The position numbers and the translations under genes are program-made. 64,000 nt of DNA from positions 1-64,000 of the forward strand of contig VTPC01008739.1 of assembly GCA_011009095.1 (NCBI GenBank). The letters run 5' to 3'. Shown here one piece after another: positions 23,530 to 35,079 of this stretch. Source of the DNA: Ignelater luminosus. Its lineage: Eukaryota > Arthropoda > Insecta > Coleoptera > Elateridae. The notes beneath the pieces are model-generated. The model did no database searches and was not told the origin of the DNA. It saw only the letters and a list, made by a program, of their open reading frames with translations. Position 1 is the stretch's first letter. Each line of letters starts with the position of its first letter.

Positions 23530-23785
23530 ATGAGTGCGAAGCCAAATCTTCTCTAAATCTACCCAAGCCGTGCAACAAGCGTGGAAGGATTAATGCAAGC
23601 CCAGAAGGATGACCGGTCGGATTTCGGGTTGGGTCTCGTGCCCTAACGAGGATTGGCAAGAAGTGGCAAGGGACGAAGCTGCCCAGACCGATGGTCACCT
23701 CAAGTAAACTTCGCCGGTACTGGGCAGCCGTTCTGGGATTGAACCTCGGCGGACGCTTCAAGCGTACTGCGCCGATGTCCGTCTC
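23530..23785 (-). mobile_element. tRNA-derived SINE-like element
   Basis: On the minus strand the promoter-like B box GGTTCAATCCC lies at 23745-23735 and an A-box-like CGGCGCAGTACG at about 23775-23764, with tRNA-like spacing. The rest of the ~250-bp GC-rich body runs leftward to about 23530. A (GA)n tract adjoins the head. Resemblance to RNA polymerase III SINE heads is by motif only; I do not recognise the family. Confidence 0.5.
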
Positions 23786-23799
23786 CTGAGTCGGGAAAG

Positions 23800-23843
<44 letters not shown>
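23800..23843. repeat. (GA)n microsatellite
   Basis: About 20 GA dinucleotides with one interruption, next to the SINE-like head. Confidence 0.95.
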
Positions 23844-23844
<1 letters not shown>

Positions 23845-24264
23845 GGTAGACGGAGATTACAGGGGCGGTGAACAGGTAAGGGTACAGGAAGGCACCTTAG
23901 TGGTTATCAGTGTACTCACCCACCCTTAAATACCGACTTGTAGTTACCTTTGCTGCTCCTGGATCGGAAAGGACTGGGTCGAACAGAACCCGAGGAGGTC
24001 CCCCCCCATGCTAATAAATCAGCGCAGTGGGAAAGGCAAGCGGACGTAGTGGGAGTAGTTTTTGGCTTGCTTTTCCCCTTCCACAGAATGGAAATTAACG
24101 GTATAGATTAACCGTAATTAATCCTAACGGTCAAACATATAATCTTATAGTGAATGTGGTAAAATACATTTTACCAATTCTTCGGAAACGAGATAAATAA
24201 AAGCATATTATTTGTAATCTAACAAATATTAAATTCTTGTTAATCAAGATCCCTCGGCTTTAAA

Positions 24265-25815
24265 CAGAAACAGAAAATATACTAACAGATAAAAATGATA
24301 TAATGGGAAGGTGGAAGCAATATTTCAAAGAATTAACAGAACTTATGCAAGTAGAAGAAGAAGACGGAACAGAAGTTAAGATAACCAAAAATAGTATACC
24401 ACCAATGTCAGAAGAAGAGATTAACGAAGCTATCAATAAGCTGAAGCTGGTAAAAGCTCCAGGACAAGATGAAATCACCCCAGAAATACAAAAGTTTATG
24501 GAAGCGAACGGAACGAAAAGTCTCCTCGACCTCTTAAACAACATTGTAAAAACAAAAATATACCAAAGGAGTGAAAGGTAGGAATAAAATTACCAATGTA
24601 TAAAAGAGGTGACACAAAGGACTGTACAAACTATAGAGGTATAACCCAAAAGTACTATCAATTATAATACAGAAAAGATTAAGAAAAAACCTGGATTCCC
24701 AACTAGATCACAACACGAATTCAGGAAAGATAGGAGTACCCAAGACCTGATATTTATACTAAGACAATTAGCAGAAAAACTAACAAAAAAAGGTAGAGAA
24801 ATTCATATCTGATTCATTGACCTGAAAAAAGAAAAGATGTATGGGATAGTCTAGAGCGAAGAGAGCTAGAGAAAGGCGTGATCAAAATCATTAAAGCGGT
24901 TTACAGAATAACAAAGGCATGGTAAGAACGCAAAATGAAGAATACGCAGAATTCACAACGAATAGCGGTCTGAAACAAGGGTGAGTCCTAAGCCCAGTGC
25001 TATTCTCCATAATACTAGATGATGGCATAAAAGAAAGCAAGGGAAAATGTAGAAGTATGAGTGTAGGGAACTGGAGCTAATATCGCGTAACAATATACCA
25101 CGAAGAACTAAAGAAGGTAAATATGGAGATAAATCTATAGAAGACGAACGCAATGATAATAGCAGATAGAGAGAGGGAGAAAACACAATATTAATATTGG
25201 GGGAAAATATTGAAACAGGAGATTTAACTACTTGGGAACAATTATAGATGAGAAAGAAACCGTAAACGAAGTGATAAATGAAAGAACAGGAAAAGCGGGA
25301 AAATTATATATAACGTACTAAGATCGACATTTTTTGGAAAAAAGAAAACACCAAAGAAAATAAAAACAGAGATTTATAAAAAAAGTTGTGAGACCAACCT
25401 GCATATACGGCAGCAAATTATGGTCGATAACAGATAGAAACAAAAGCAGAATCGGAGAAAAGTCGAGAATAGAACGAGAAGAGACAGAATAAGAAATACA
25501 ACAATTAAAGCCAACTAGACATAAGTCCGGTAGAAACAATCATCAAAGACAACTAAACTGGCTAGGCCACATACACAGAATGCGAGACGGGAAGATGGCA
25601 AAGACAATATTTGAGTCAAGAGTCTAGAGAAAAACGAAGTATTACGCCCAAGGAGGAGATGGGAGGAACAAGTTCGTAACGCAGCAGAAAAAAGGGGAAT
25701 AAGTTGAAACGAAGCTAAAAGAACAGTTTGAGATAGAAGGTTGTGGAAGAAGAATAAAAGAAGTGCCAACAAGAAAAGACACACCACACGAACTTCACCT
25801 AGGCCCAAACATACG
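24265..25815 (+). mobile_element. RTE-like LINE, 5'-truncated, only in duplication copy 1
   Basis: Frame at 24303: GRWKQYFKELTEL, EEINEAINKLKLVKAPGQDEI, LLNNIVKTK (entry to reverse transcriptase). Then, in shifting frames: LPMYKRGDTKDCTNYRGI (24590), RREL.KGVIKIIKAVYR near 24860, and toward the 3' end NWLGHIHRMRDGKMA with AKTIFESRV, RPRRRWEEQVRN and RDRRLWKK (25555-25760). This is the RTE-type order; the catalytic YADD is not readable. It replaces 285 bp present in copy 2 (30427-30711), so it is either a polymorphic insertion or a replaced segment. Confidence 0.75.
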
Positions 25816-26060
25816 ACAATAACATACCTAATAAATTATAATGTGCTTATTATAATAAATAATGTAAATATATGTCCGATATCTAACGGTAAAAGGGCAA
25901 AAGATTAAATAAAATAACAAAATGAATATTTTGAATAAAAAAAGAAAGTTTATGTCCGATTTATTAAAAAGATGAACATTTTTAAATTGTGCAAGTTTAA
26001 ACATTTCTTGGTAAGTAGAGGGGTATGTTAATAAGTGTCTGGCTCATGTAGTTGTGTATA

Positions 26061-26645
26061 TAGGGTGATTATTTTAAAACTTCCCACCTTGAATAACTCT
26101 TTAATAAGTAAAATTATCAAAAATCTCTAAAACACGTCGATTTTGTTTTGGAGGGGGATATCTAATAACCTACTCTAGTCAGTTGGAAAACTTTCACTCT
26201 CCCCCCAACCACCCCCACCCAAAAATTTCAAATAGCACTACCCCACGTGTGATATATCATTTTGAAGGGTATACGATTCTCAATCTTTTACATTAAAAAA
26301 AATCAAAATCGGCCCGGCCGTTCATGAACTAGAGATAGAAATGTATTTAATTTAATCAGTACACTTCTGTCTTTAGTTCACGAACGGCTGGGCCGATTTT
26401 GATTTTCTTTAATGTAAAAGATTGAGAATTTTATACCCTTTAAAATGATATATCACACATGGAGTAGTGCCGTTTAAGATTTTGGTGTGGGGATGGTTGG
26501 AGGACAGGGTGAAAGTTTCCCAACTGATTAGCATAGCTTATTAAATGTCCCCCTTTAAAACAAAATCGACGCGTTTCAGCGATTTTTGATAATTTTACTA
26601 ATTAAAGAGTTATTCAAGGTGGGAAGTTTTAAAATGATCACCCTG
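26061..26645. mobile_element. 585-bp fold-back MITE, TA-flanked (copy 1)
   Basis: Arms of about 285 bp are near-perfect inverted repeats: left start (T/C)AGGGTGATTATTTTAAAAC, right end GTTTTAAAATGATCACCCTG. The arms meet around a short centre near 26335-26365. TA at 26059-26060 and 26646-26647. No coding capacity. The equivalent copy is at 30956-31540, so insertion preceded the duplication or haplotype split. Confidence 0.9.
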
Positions 26646-29600
26646 TATATGTATACATGCAGCGTCTGAGTATAGAGTGCAGTCTCTGACAAAAATAATG
26701 AACAATTGATTACTGATGTTCAAACTATTTAACCTTTACACGAGAACTTATTTTTGGACCGGACTGTACCGGAGATACTACCTTATCCTAGATACATTAC
26801 AATTCTGCTTTGGTTGCTGTTTGTCGCTGTTTCGCTGTTAACATTCGTAGTACTAGTACTATTATGATTTGAAAGTAACGATCACATCTAAACTTGGTCG
26901 ATTAAGTGGTAATCTTGATTTATCCCTAAACATCTAATATAGTCACTTGTGATTTTATTTATTTATTTAATATTATAATTATTTTTATGTCAGTAAAGCC
27001 TAATAGGGGTTTCTACACATAGATAGCGAGTCAATTGAGAAATATCTTGCTTACAGATGTCTACTTGAACTTAAAATTAACTTAAACTAAATAAATGTGA
27101 TTAAAATTGTTAATTTCTTAAAAAAATTATATTTAAAATTTTTTTAATATTACTATTCACAAATTCTCACTTGGTATGTGACAAAAATTGATCAGTAACA
27201 TTGTAGGTTGATCCTTAAAAGATCGGCGATCTCGATGATCAGTTGTTTGTGATGAACGGTGTCCGCAATAGACGAAGCTGTAGCTGCTGACCAGGGATGC
27301 TTTATTGATTTTCTTTTACAATGAAAAATTTTTAAACATTGGAGCTTAATGAAACACTTGAAACACATATCTTCTGATTCTTGTTTGTGCTTGTATAGCT
27401 AGAGATTGGTATTACCGGATGGTTCTTTATCTGCCCATTATATGGTCATCAATTAAACTTTGTATATAATTTGTGCATAATATTCGATAAGGAGGAAAAG
27501 AGTTGTTAAGAATGTTTTTTATGTGTCCATTCCTTTCTTCCTTTTTAACTACTAGTTCTACTAAAGTACAGATTTGCAGCTCATAAGCTACTTTTGTTTT
27601 GACTTTCTTAAAGCCAAATTCTTCGTTATTATACAAGATTCTTGTGATTTTTTTTATATGTAATTATATAACTATGTTAATTTTTGATAAAGTATTTTTC
27701 ATGATGTAATTGAAGCTGACTGTAATATTAAGTAAAAATATAGTTTTTTCCAAATTCAATTTCTTTAAATTCTTTTTATGAGATAAGAAAATATCTTGAA
27801 ATTCTTCATTTACAATTAAAAGTTTGTAGATTAAATTTCATATCAATTTTCTTTCGTAACCTTATATTATTTGTCTACAATCTGGCATCTATTTTTGTAT
27901 TTTTATTTATTATTATATACATTTTGAAATAGTTTCTTGTGCAATTGTTTTTTGTATTTTCTAATTAAAGGCTACGTTACAATGCGCCAGTTTATAAACT
28001 GCTGAACAATGCCGACGCGAAGTTTTTACAATCAATGACACTTGAATGATCAGTGAATATTTTATTACCATTGTGAATTCACAGATAGGCTCAATCCCGT
28101 AGCCAGAAGAGAACCCAAAGTGAACGCTGTCAATCATTTCTTCTAGAGTTGCAATATACTAACGTTTTTTCTGAAATTTTGTTACATCAAAACGGATGTG
28201 TCTCTGATATGAACAACTATTTAGTTTTTGGCGAAATTATGGACGTAGGTAGTAGCTGTAATGTCGATAACTTGCTGCTTATTGCACGTAACAAAGGTAA
28301 AACTGTCTGTATTATTTGTAATAATAAATTCAAATAAAAGTTCTCCCCTTTCATTCATATCTGTGCTACCTAAAGTTACTCACATCTGACAACAACTTGC
28401 ATTTTCTACTTCTGCCCTGCACCTTACTACTAACTTTTACATGTCTCTTAGTGGTGAATCTTGAATATCATCGTACGAAAATGTAGGCTGATTCAATAGT
28501 TAGATTCGTCAGCTCTTGCATCTGGCTTTTATTCAGTCTATTATTACTAAATAAAATTTCGGCAGAGCCCCATTTTAACGGTGTTAAATTAATACTCAAA
28601 AAGTATTCATTAGTGACCCGTAACTTTGTGTCATTTTCTTCTTCGACTTTCAAGCTTAGATCCAACAAGCTCCGTCTAAACAGTGCTACTGCATGAAGAC
28701 AGGTCGAACAATATCAGCCCAGCAGTCTTGAAAACCACAGGGCTGGAGTGCAAGGAGTTCAGTTACCCCTAGGATTGCATAGCCGTTGAAATATGATACA
28801 ATGCTCGATGCCTTTACTGCATGAAAATTCGAGCCACTCCAAAAACTTTCTAGGGCCACTCCTATTAAGTTGACCTGACTACGGTCTTTCTAGGCTCAGA
28901 ATAAGGCTACGTACAACACTGATTTCATTACGAAATGGTGTTAAACGCAATAAGATTCAAAAGGACCATAGTTCCTCTTAAATCGGCAACAACTTTACAA
29001 CTACTTACTTAGACTTTCTGAAACAAAAGCTTACCCAAAGCGTTAAACTGCCTTACACAAAAGTATTTTCAATTCACTCGGTATAAATGTTTCTTTACTT
29101 GAATTTGGAATATTCAAATTGAATCATCAAATCATTTTCTTTGGATCATTCAGTATGTTAAGGTTTTTGAGTCACCCAGTATATTCTTTATTAGTGAAAT
29201 TTAATATAACTGGATCAAATTAATCAAATGCTTAAGTGACTTCGATATTTTCGCTCAAACCAGTACATACAATTACAATAATAAAATTCTTTCAAACTAC
29301 AAATCTATTAGAAAAATAAATCAAAAAAAAGAAATAAAGGTTACATATAATGAAACAAGCAAAAATAAAAATTAAAACAAAACAAATAAACAGTTGGTTA
29401 CACAAAAACACAATCTTTATAAAATAAACATCAATAATCGCATTAGATCTTACTGCGCAAAATTCTGGCCAGTGTCGCTCGAGGGGATTCCCAAAAACGC
29501 CAAGTGCATGGGCACCCGTCGACGCTCTTCAAGCAGCTTACGACTGCACTTATATATACTACAAAAAAGAAATATCTAATTTCATTTAATAAAATCGACA

Positions 29601-29721
29601 ATGAATTAATTCATACAAACAAATTAAAACCAAACCAAATAATTATGATGAAAAATTAAAACTGATTTACATTACAAATTTACGCTGAACGTTACTGGAT
29701 TATAAATAATGAACCAAACAA

Positions 29722-30121
29722 NNNNNNNNNNNNNNNNNNNNNNNNNNNNNNNNNNNNNNNNNNNNNNNNNNNNNNNNNNNNNNNNNNNNNNNNNNNNNNN
29801 NNNNNNNNNNNNNNNNNNNNNNNNNNNNNNNNNNNNNNNNNNNNNNNNNNNNNNNNNNNNNNNNNNNNNNNNNNNNNNNNNNNNNNNNNNNNNNNNNNNN
29901 NNNNNNNNNNNNNNNNNNNNNNNNNNNNNNNNNNNNNNNNNNNNNNNNNNNNNNNNNNNNNNNNNNNNNNNNNNNNNNNNNNNNNNNNNNNNNNNNNNNN
30001 NNNNNNNNNNNNNNNNNNNNNNNNNNNNNNNNNNNNNNNNNNNNNNNNNNNNNNNNNNNNNNNNNNNNNNNNNNNNNNNNNNNNNNNNNNNNNNNNNNNN
30101 NNNNNNNNNNNNNNNNNNNNN
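29722..30121. other. Assembly gap, 400 N
   Basis: Exactly 400 undetermined bases, probably a placeholder rather than a measured size. It separates the two copies of the large duplication. Confidence 0.98.
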
Positions 30122-33100
30122 TGAATCGGAAAGGACTGGATCGAACAGAACCCGAGGAGGTCCCCCCCATGCTAATAAATCAGCGCAGTGGGAAAGGCAA
30201 GCGGACGTAGTGGGAGTAGTTTTTGGCTTGCTTTTCCCCTTCCACATGAATGGAAATTAACGGTATAGATTAACCGTAATTAATCCTAACGGTCAAACAT
30301 ATAATCTTATAGTGAATGTGGTAAAATACATTTTACCAATTCTTCGGAAACGAGATAACTAAAAGCATATTATTTGTAATCTAACAAATATTAAATTCTT
30401 GTTAATCAAGGTCCCTCGGCTTTAAAAATTAATTTTTCTTAAATTCGAAACTTAAATACAAATTGGATAAGACATACTAGAAATGTTCGCTGCTTCGCAG
30501 CTGTCGCCCAAATGCCATGTGCTTATTGACGGCGTGTGAATGCACAGATACAACCAAACTAAATAAATTCAACTAAAATAATTAAATGTCCTTATAAGTT
30601 TTGTATAATTTTCAGTAACTTCGTTACAATCGTTAGATGAATCTTTACTTTTGCATAGGGGTAGGTTAAGTTTTAAACAGTAGCTAAACGGAGAAAAGAC
30701 AAAATAGATAAACAATAACATACATAATAAACTATAATGTGCTTATTATAATAAATAATGTAAATATATATCCGATATCTAACGGTAAAAGGGCAAAAGA
30801 TTAAATAAAATAACAAAATGAATATTTTGAATAAAAAAAGAAAGTTTATGTCCGATTTATTAAAAAAAAAACATTTTTAATTTGTGCAAGTTTAAGCATT
30901 TCTTGGTAAGTAGAGGGGTATGTCAATAAGTGTCTGACTCATGTAGTTGTGTATACAGGGTGATTATTTTAAAACTTCCCACCTTGAATAACTCTTTAAT
31001 AAGTAAAATTATCAAAAATCTCTAAAACACGTCGATTTTGTTTTGGAGGGGGATATTTAATAACCTACTCTAGTCAGTTGGAAAACTTTCACCCTCCCCC
31101 CAACCACCCCCACCCAGAAATTTCAAATAGCACTACCCCACGTGTGATATATCATTTTGAAGGGTATAAGATTCTCAATCTTTTACATTACAAAAAATCA
31201 AAATCGGCCCAGCCGTTCGTGAACTAGAGATAGAAATGTATTTAATTTAATCAGTACACTTCTGTCTTTAGTTCACGAACGGCTGGGCCGATTTTGATTT
31301 TCTTTAATGTAAAAGATTGAGAATCTTATACCCTTTAAAATGATATATCACACATAGAGTAGTGCCGTTTAAGATTTTAGTGTGGGGATGGTTGGAGGAG
31401 AGGGTGAAAGTTTCCCAACTGATTAGAATAGCTTATTAAATGTCCCCCTTTAAAACAAAATCGACGCGTTTCAGCGATTTTTGATAATTTTACTAATTAA
31501 AGAGTTATTCAAGGTGGGAAGTTTTAAAATGATCACCCGGTATATGTATACATGCAGCGTCTGAGTATAGAGTACAGTCTCTGACAAAAATAATGAACAA
31601 TTGATTACTGATGTTCAAACTATTTTACTTTTACACGAGAACTTATTTTTGGACCGGACTGTACAGGAGATACTACCTTATCCTAGATACATTACAATTC
31701 TGCTTTGGTTGCTGCTTGTCGCTGTTTCGCTGTTAACATTCGTAGTACTAGTACTATTATGATTTGAAAGTAACGATCACACCTAAACTTTGTCGATTAA
31801 GTGGTAATCTTGATGTATTCCTAAACATCTAATATAGTCACCTGTGATTTTATTTATTTATTATTATAATTATTTTTATGTCAGTAAAGCCTAATAGGGG
31901 TTTCTACACATAGATAGCGAGTCAATTGAGAAATATCTTGCTTACAGATGTCTACTTGAACTTAAAATTAACTTAAACTAAATAAGTGTAATTAAAATTG
32001 TTAATTTCTTAAAAAAATTATATTTAAAAATTTTTTAATATTACTATTCACAAATTCTCACTTGGTATGTGACAAAAATTGATCACTAACATTGCAGGTT
32101 GATCCTTAAAAGATCGGCGATCTCGATGATCAGTTGTTTGTGATGAACGGTGTCCGCAATAGACAAAGCTGTAGCTGCTGACCAGGGATGCTTTATTGAT
32201 TTTCTTTTACAATGAAAAATTTTTAAACATTGGAGCTAAATGAAACACTTGAAACACATATCTTCTGACTCCAGTTTGTGCTTGCATAGCTAGAGATTGG
32301 TATTACCGGATAGTTCTTTATCTGCCCATTATATGGTCATCAATTAAACTTTGTATATAATTTGTGTATAATATTTGATAAGGAGGAAAAGAGTTGTTAA
32401 GAATGTTTTTTATGTGTCAATTCCTTTCTTCCTTCTTAACTACTAGTTCTACTAAAGTACAGATTTGCAGCTCATAAGCTACTTTTGGTTTGACTTTCTT
32501 AAAGCCAAATTTTTCGTTATTATACAAGATTCTTTTGATTTTTTTTATATGTAATTATATAACTATGTTAATTTTTGATAAAGTATTTTTCATGATGTAA
32601 TTGAAGCTGACTGTAATATTAAGTAAAAATATAGTTTTTTCCAAATTCAATTTCTTTAAATTCTTTTTATGAGATAAGAAAATATCTTGAAATTCTTCAT
32701 TTACAATTAAAAGTTTGTAGATTAAATTTCATATCAATTTTCTTTCGTAACCTTATTATTTGTCTACAATCTGGCATCTATTCTTGTATTTCTATTTGTT
32801 ATTATATACATTTTGAAATAGTTTCTTGTGCAATTGTTTTTTGTATTTTCTAATTAAAGGCTACGTTACAATGCGCCAGTTTATAAACTGCTGAACAATG
32901 CCGACGCGAAGTTTTTACAATCAATGACACTTGAATGATAGAAAATCAGTGAATATTTTATTAACGTTGTGAATTCACAGATAGGCCCAATCCCGTAGCT
33001 AGAAGAGGACCCAAAGTGAACGCTGTCAATCATTTCTTCTAGGGTTGCAATATACTAACGTTTTTTCTGAAATTTTGTTACATCAAAACGGACGTGTCTC

Positions 33101-34648
33101 TGATATGAACAACTATTTAGTTTTTGACGAAATTATGGACGTAGGTAGTAGCTGTAATGTCGATAACTTGCTGCTTATTGCACGTAACAAAGGTAAAACT
33201 GCTGTATTATTTGTAATAATAAATTCAAATAAAAGTTCTCCCCTTTCATTCATATCTGTGCTTCCTAAAGTTGCTCACATCTGACAACAACTTGCATTTT
33301 CTACATCTGCCCTGCACCTTACTACTAGCTTTTACATGTCTCTTAGTGGTGAATCTTGAATATCATCGTACGAAAATGTAGGCTGATTCAATAGTTAGAT
33401 TCGTCAGCTCTTGCATCTGGCTTTTATTCAGTCTATTACTACTAAATAAAATTTCGGCAGAGCCCCATTTTAACGGTGTTAGATTAATACTCAAAAAGTA
33501 TTCATTAGTGACCCGTAACTTTGTGTCATTTTCTTCTTCGACACTGAACGCCTAAAAATTTGAAGTTTTTCGACTTTCAAGCTTAGATCCAACAAGCTCC
33601 GTCTAAACAGTGCTACTGCATGAAGACAGGTCGAACAATATCAGCCCAGCAGTCTTGAAAACCACAGGGCTGGAGTGCAAGGAGTTCAGTTACCCCTAGG
33701 ATTGCATAGCCGTTGAAATATGATACAATGCTCGATGCCTTTACTGCATGAAAATTCGAGCCACTCCAAAAACTTTCTAGGGCCACTCCTATTAAGTTGA
33801 CCTGACTACGGTCTTTCTAGGCTCAGAATAAGGCTACGTACAACACTGATTTCATTACGAAATGGTGTTAAACGCAATAAGATTCAAAAGGACCGTAGTT
33901 TCTCTTAAATCGGCAACAACTTTAAAACTACTTACTTAGACTTTCTGAAACAAAAGCTTACCCAAAGCGTTAAACTGCCTTACACAAAAGTATTTTCAAT
34001 TCACTCGGTATAAATGTTTCTTTACTTGAATTTGGAATATTCAAATTGAATCATCAAATCATTTTCTTTGGATCATTCAGTATGTTAAGGTTTTTGAGTC
34101 ACCCAGTATATTCTTTATTAGTGAAATTTAATATAACTGGATCAAATTATTCAAATGCTTAAGTGACTTCGATATTTTTGCTCAAACCAGTGCATACAAT
34201 TACAATAATAAAACTCTTTCAAACTACAAATCTATTAGAAAAATAAATCAAAAAAAAGAAATAAAGGTTACATATAATGAAACAAGCAAAAATAAAAATT
34301 AAAACAAAACAAATAAACAGTTGGTTACACAAAAACAAAATCTTTATAAAATAAACATCAATAATCGCATTAGATCTTACTGCGCAAAATTCTGGCCAGT
34401 GTCGCTCGAGGGGATTCCCAAAAACGCCAAGTACATGGGCACCCGTCGACGCTCTTCAAGCAGCTTACGACTGCACTTATATATACTACAAAAAAGAAAT
34501 ATCTAATTTCATTTAATAAAATCGACAATGAATTAATTCATACAAACAAATTAAAACCAAACCAAATAATTATGATGAAAAATTAAAACTGATTTACATT
34601 ACAAATTTACGCTGAACGTTACTGGATTATAAATAATGAACCAAACAA
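30122..34648. repeat. Large duplication, copy 2 (starts at gap)
   Basis: Homologous to 23960-29721. It lacks the LINE of copy 1 and has instead 30427-30711, of unknown nature. It also has small indels, for example about 30 extra bases near 33541 and seven near 32940. Beyond 34648 the sequence continues into the gypsy target site. Confidence 0.9.
30956..31540. mobile_element. 585-bp fold-back MITE, TA-flanked (copy 2)
   Basis: Same element, same site and same length as 26061-26645. The left terminus CAGGGTGATT is intact here; the right terminus reads CACCCGG with one change. Confidence 0.9.
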
Positions 34649-34787
34649 GCACAACATTACAATGATTACACTAAAAACCGTTGTTATAAATGTTTACAAT
34701 AATTCCAAGGAGAAACTTCCTTGTTTTTTTTCAAACTGAACACATCTTGAATGCATTTGTTTCTTTAACCCAAATGGGTGCAAACAC

Positions 34788-34935
34788 TGTTACATATAAT
34801 AATAACTTTAGATGTAGGTCAAGAAGGCTAGTCAAAATAATATAAAATGTATAAAAAGTTGTTATTAAATGTGCTCCTCATAATGTGGTACTTTTATTAA
34901 AATAAAGATTATAACAAACATCCTAAGATGTAACA
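34788..34935 (+). repeat. Gypsy 5' LTR (148 bp)
   Basis: Starts TGTTACA and ends TGTAACA. Contains a TATAAAA-like box near 34838 and AATAAA near the 3' side. Differs from the 3' LTR at four sites. Confidence 0.95.
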
Positions 34936-34953
34936 TGGTGTCAGGTGTAAACC
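34936..34953 (+). promoter_or_regulatory. Gypsy primer-binding site
   Basis: TGGTGTCAGGTG begins immediately after the LTR; TGG pairs with the CCA tail of a tRNA. The first nine bases fit a leucine-type tRNA 3' end, but the match beyond that is unverified. Confidence 0.65.
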
Positions 34954-35079
34954 TATTAATAATTGTATCGAGTAAAGAGTGGTAAAAAATTAAAAAAAAG
35001 TACCGAAAAAAAAAGATTAAAATTGTGAAATTAAAAAATTTGACAGAACATTGAACGATTAAAATATTTGTCAGTAAAA

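Larger units (their letters stand above)
23960..29721. repeat. Large duplication, copy 1 (ends at gap)
   Basis: Matches 30122-34648 almost base for base, apart from 24265-25815, which is present only here. It begins (by homology) exactly where copy 2 begins after the N gap, and it stops exactly at the gap. It holds a fold-back MITE (26061-26645) and short ORFs at 28149 and 29394 conserved in both copies but without a recognisable domain. The pattern fits two haplotypes placed in series by the assembler better than a real tandem duplication. Confidence 0.9.

Noticed and set aside
23214..23761. ORFs at 23214 (plus) and 23516-23761 (minus)
   Set aside because: They lie in GC-rich short-element sequence with tRNA-like promoter motifs, not in protein-coding sequence I can support.
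28149..28337. 62-codon ORF conserved in both duplication copies (second at 33045)
   Set aside because: Conservation follows from the near-identity of the whole blocks; the reading frame is shifted between the copies near its end and no domain is seen.
29672..30260. Long ORFs on both strands across the gap
   Set aside because: They consist mostly of N and are an artefact of the 400-base gap.
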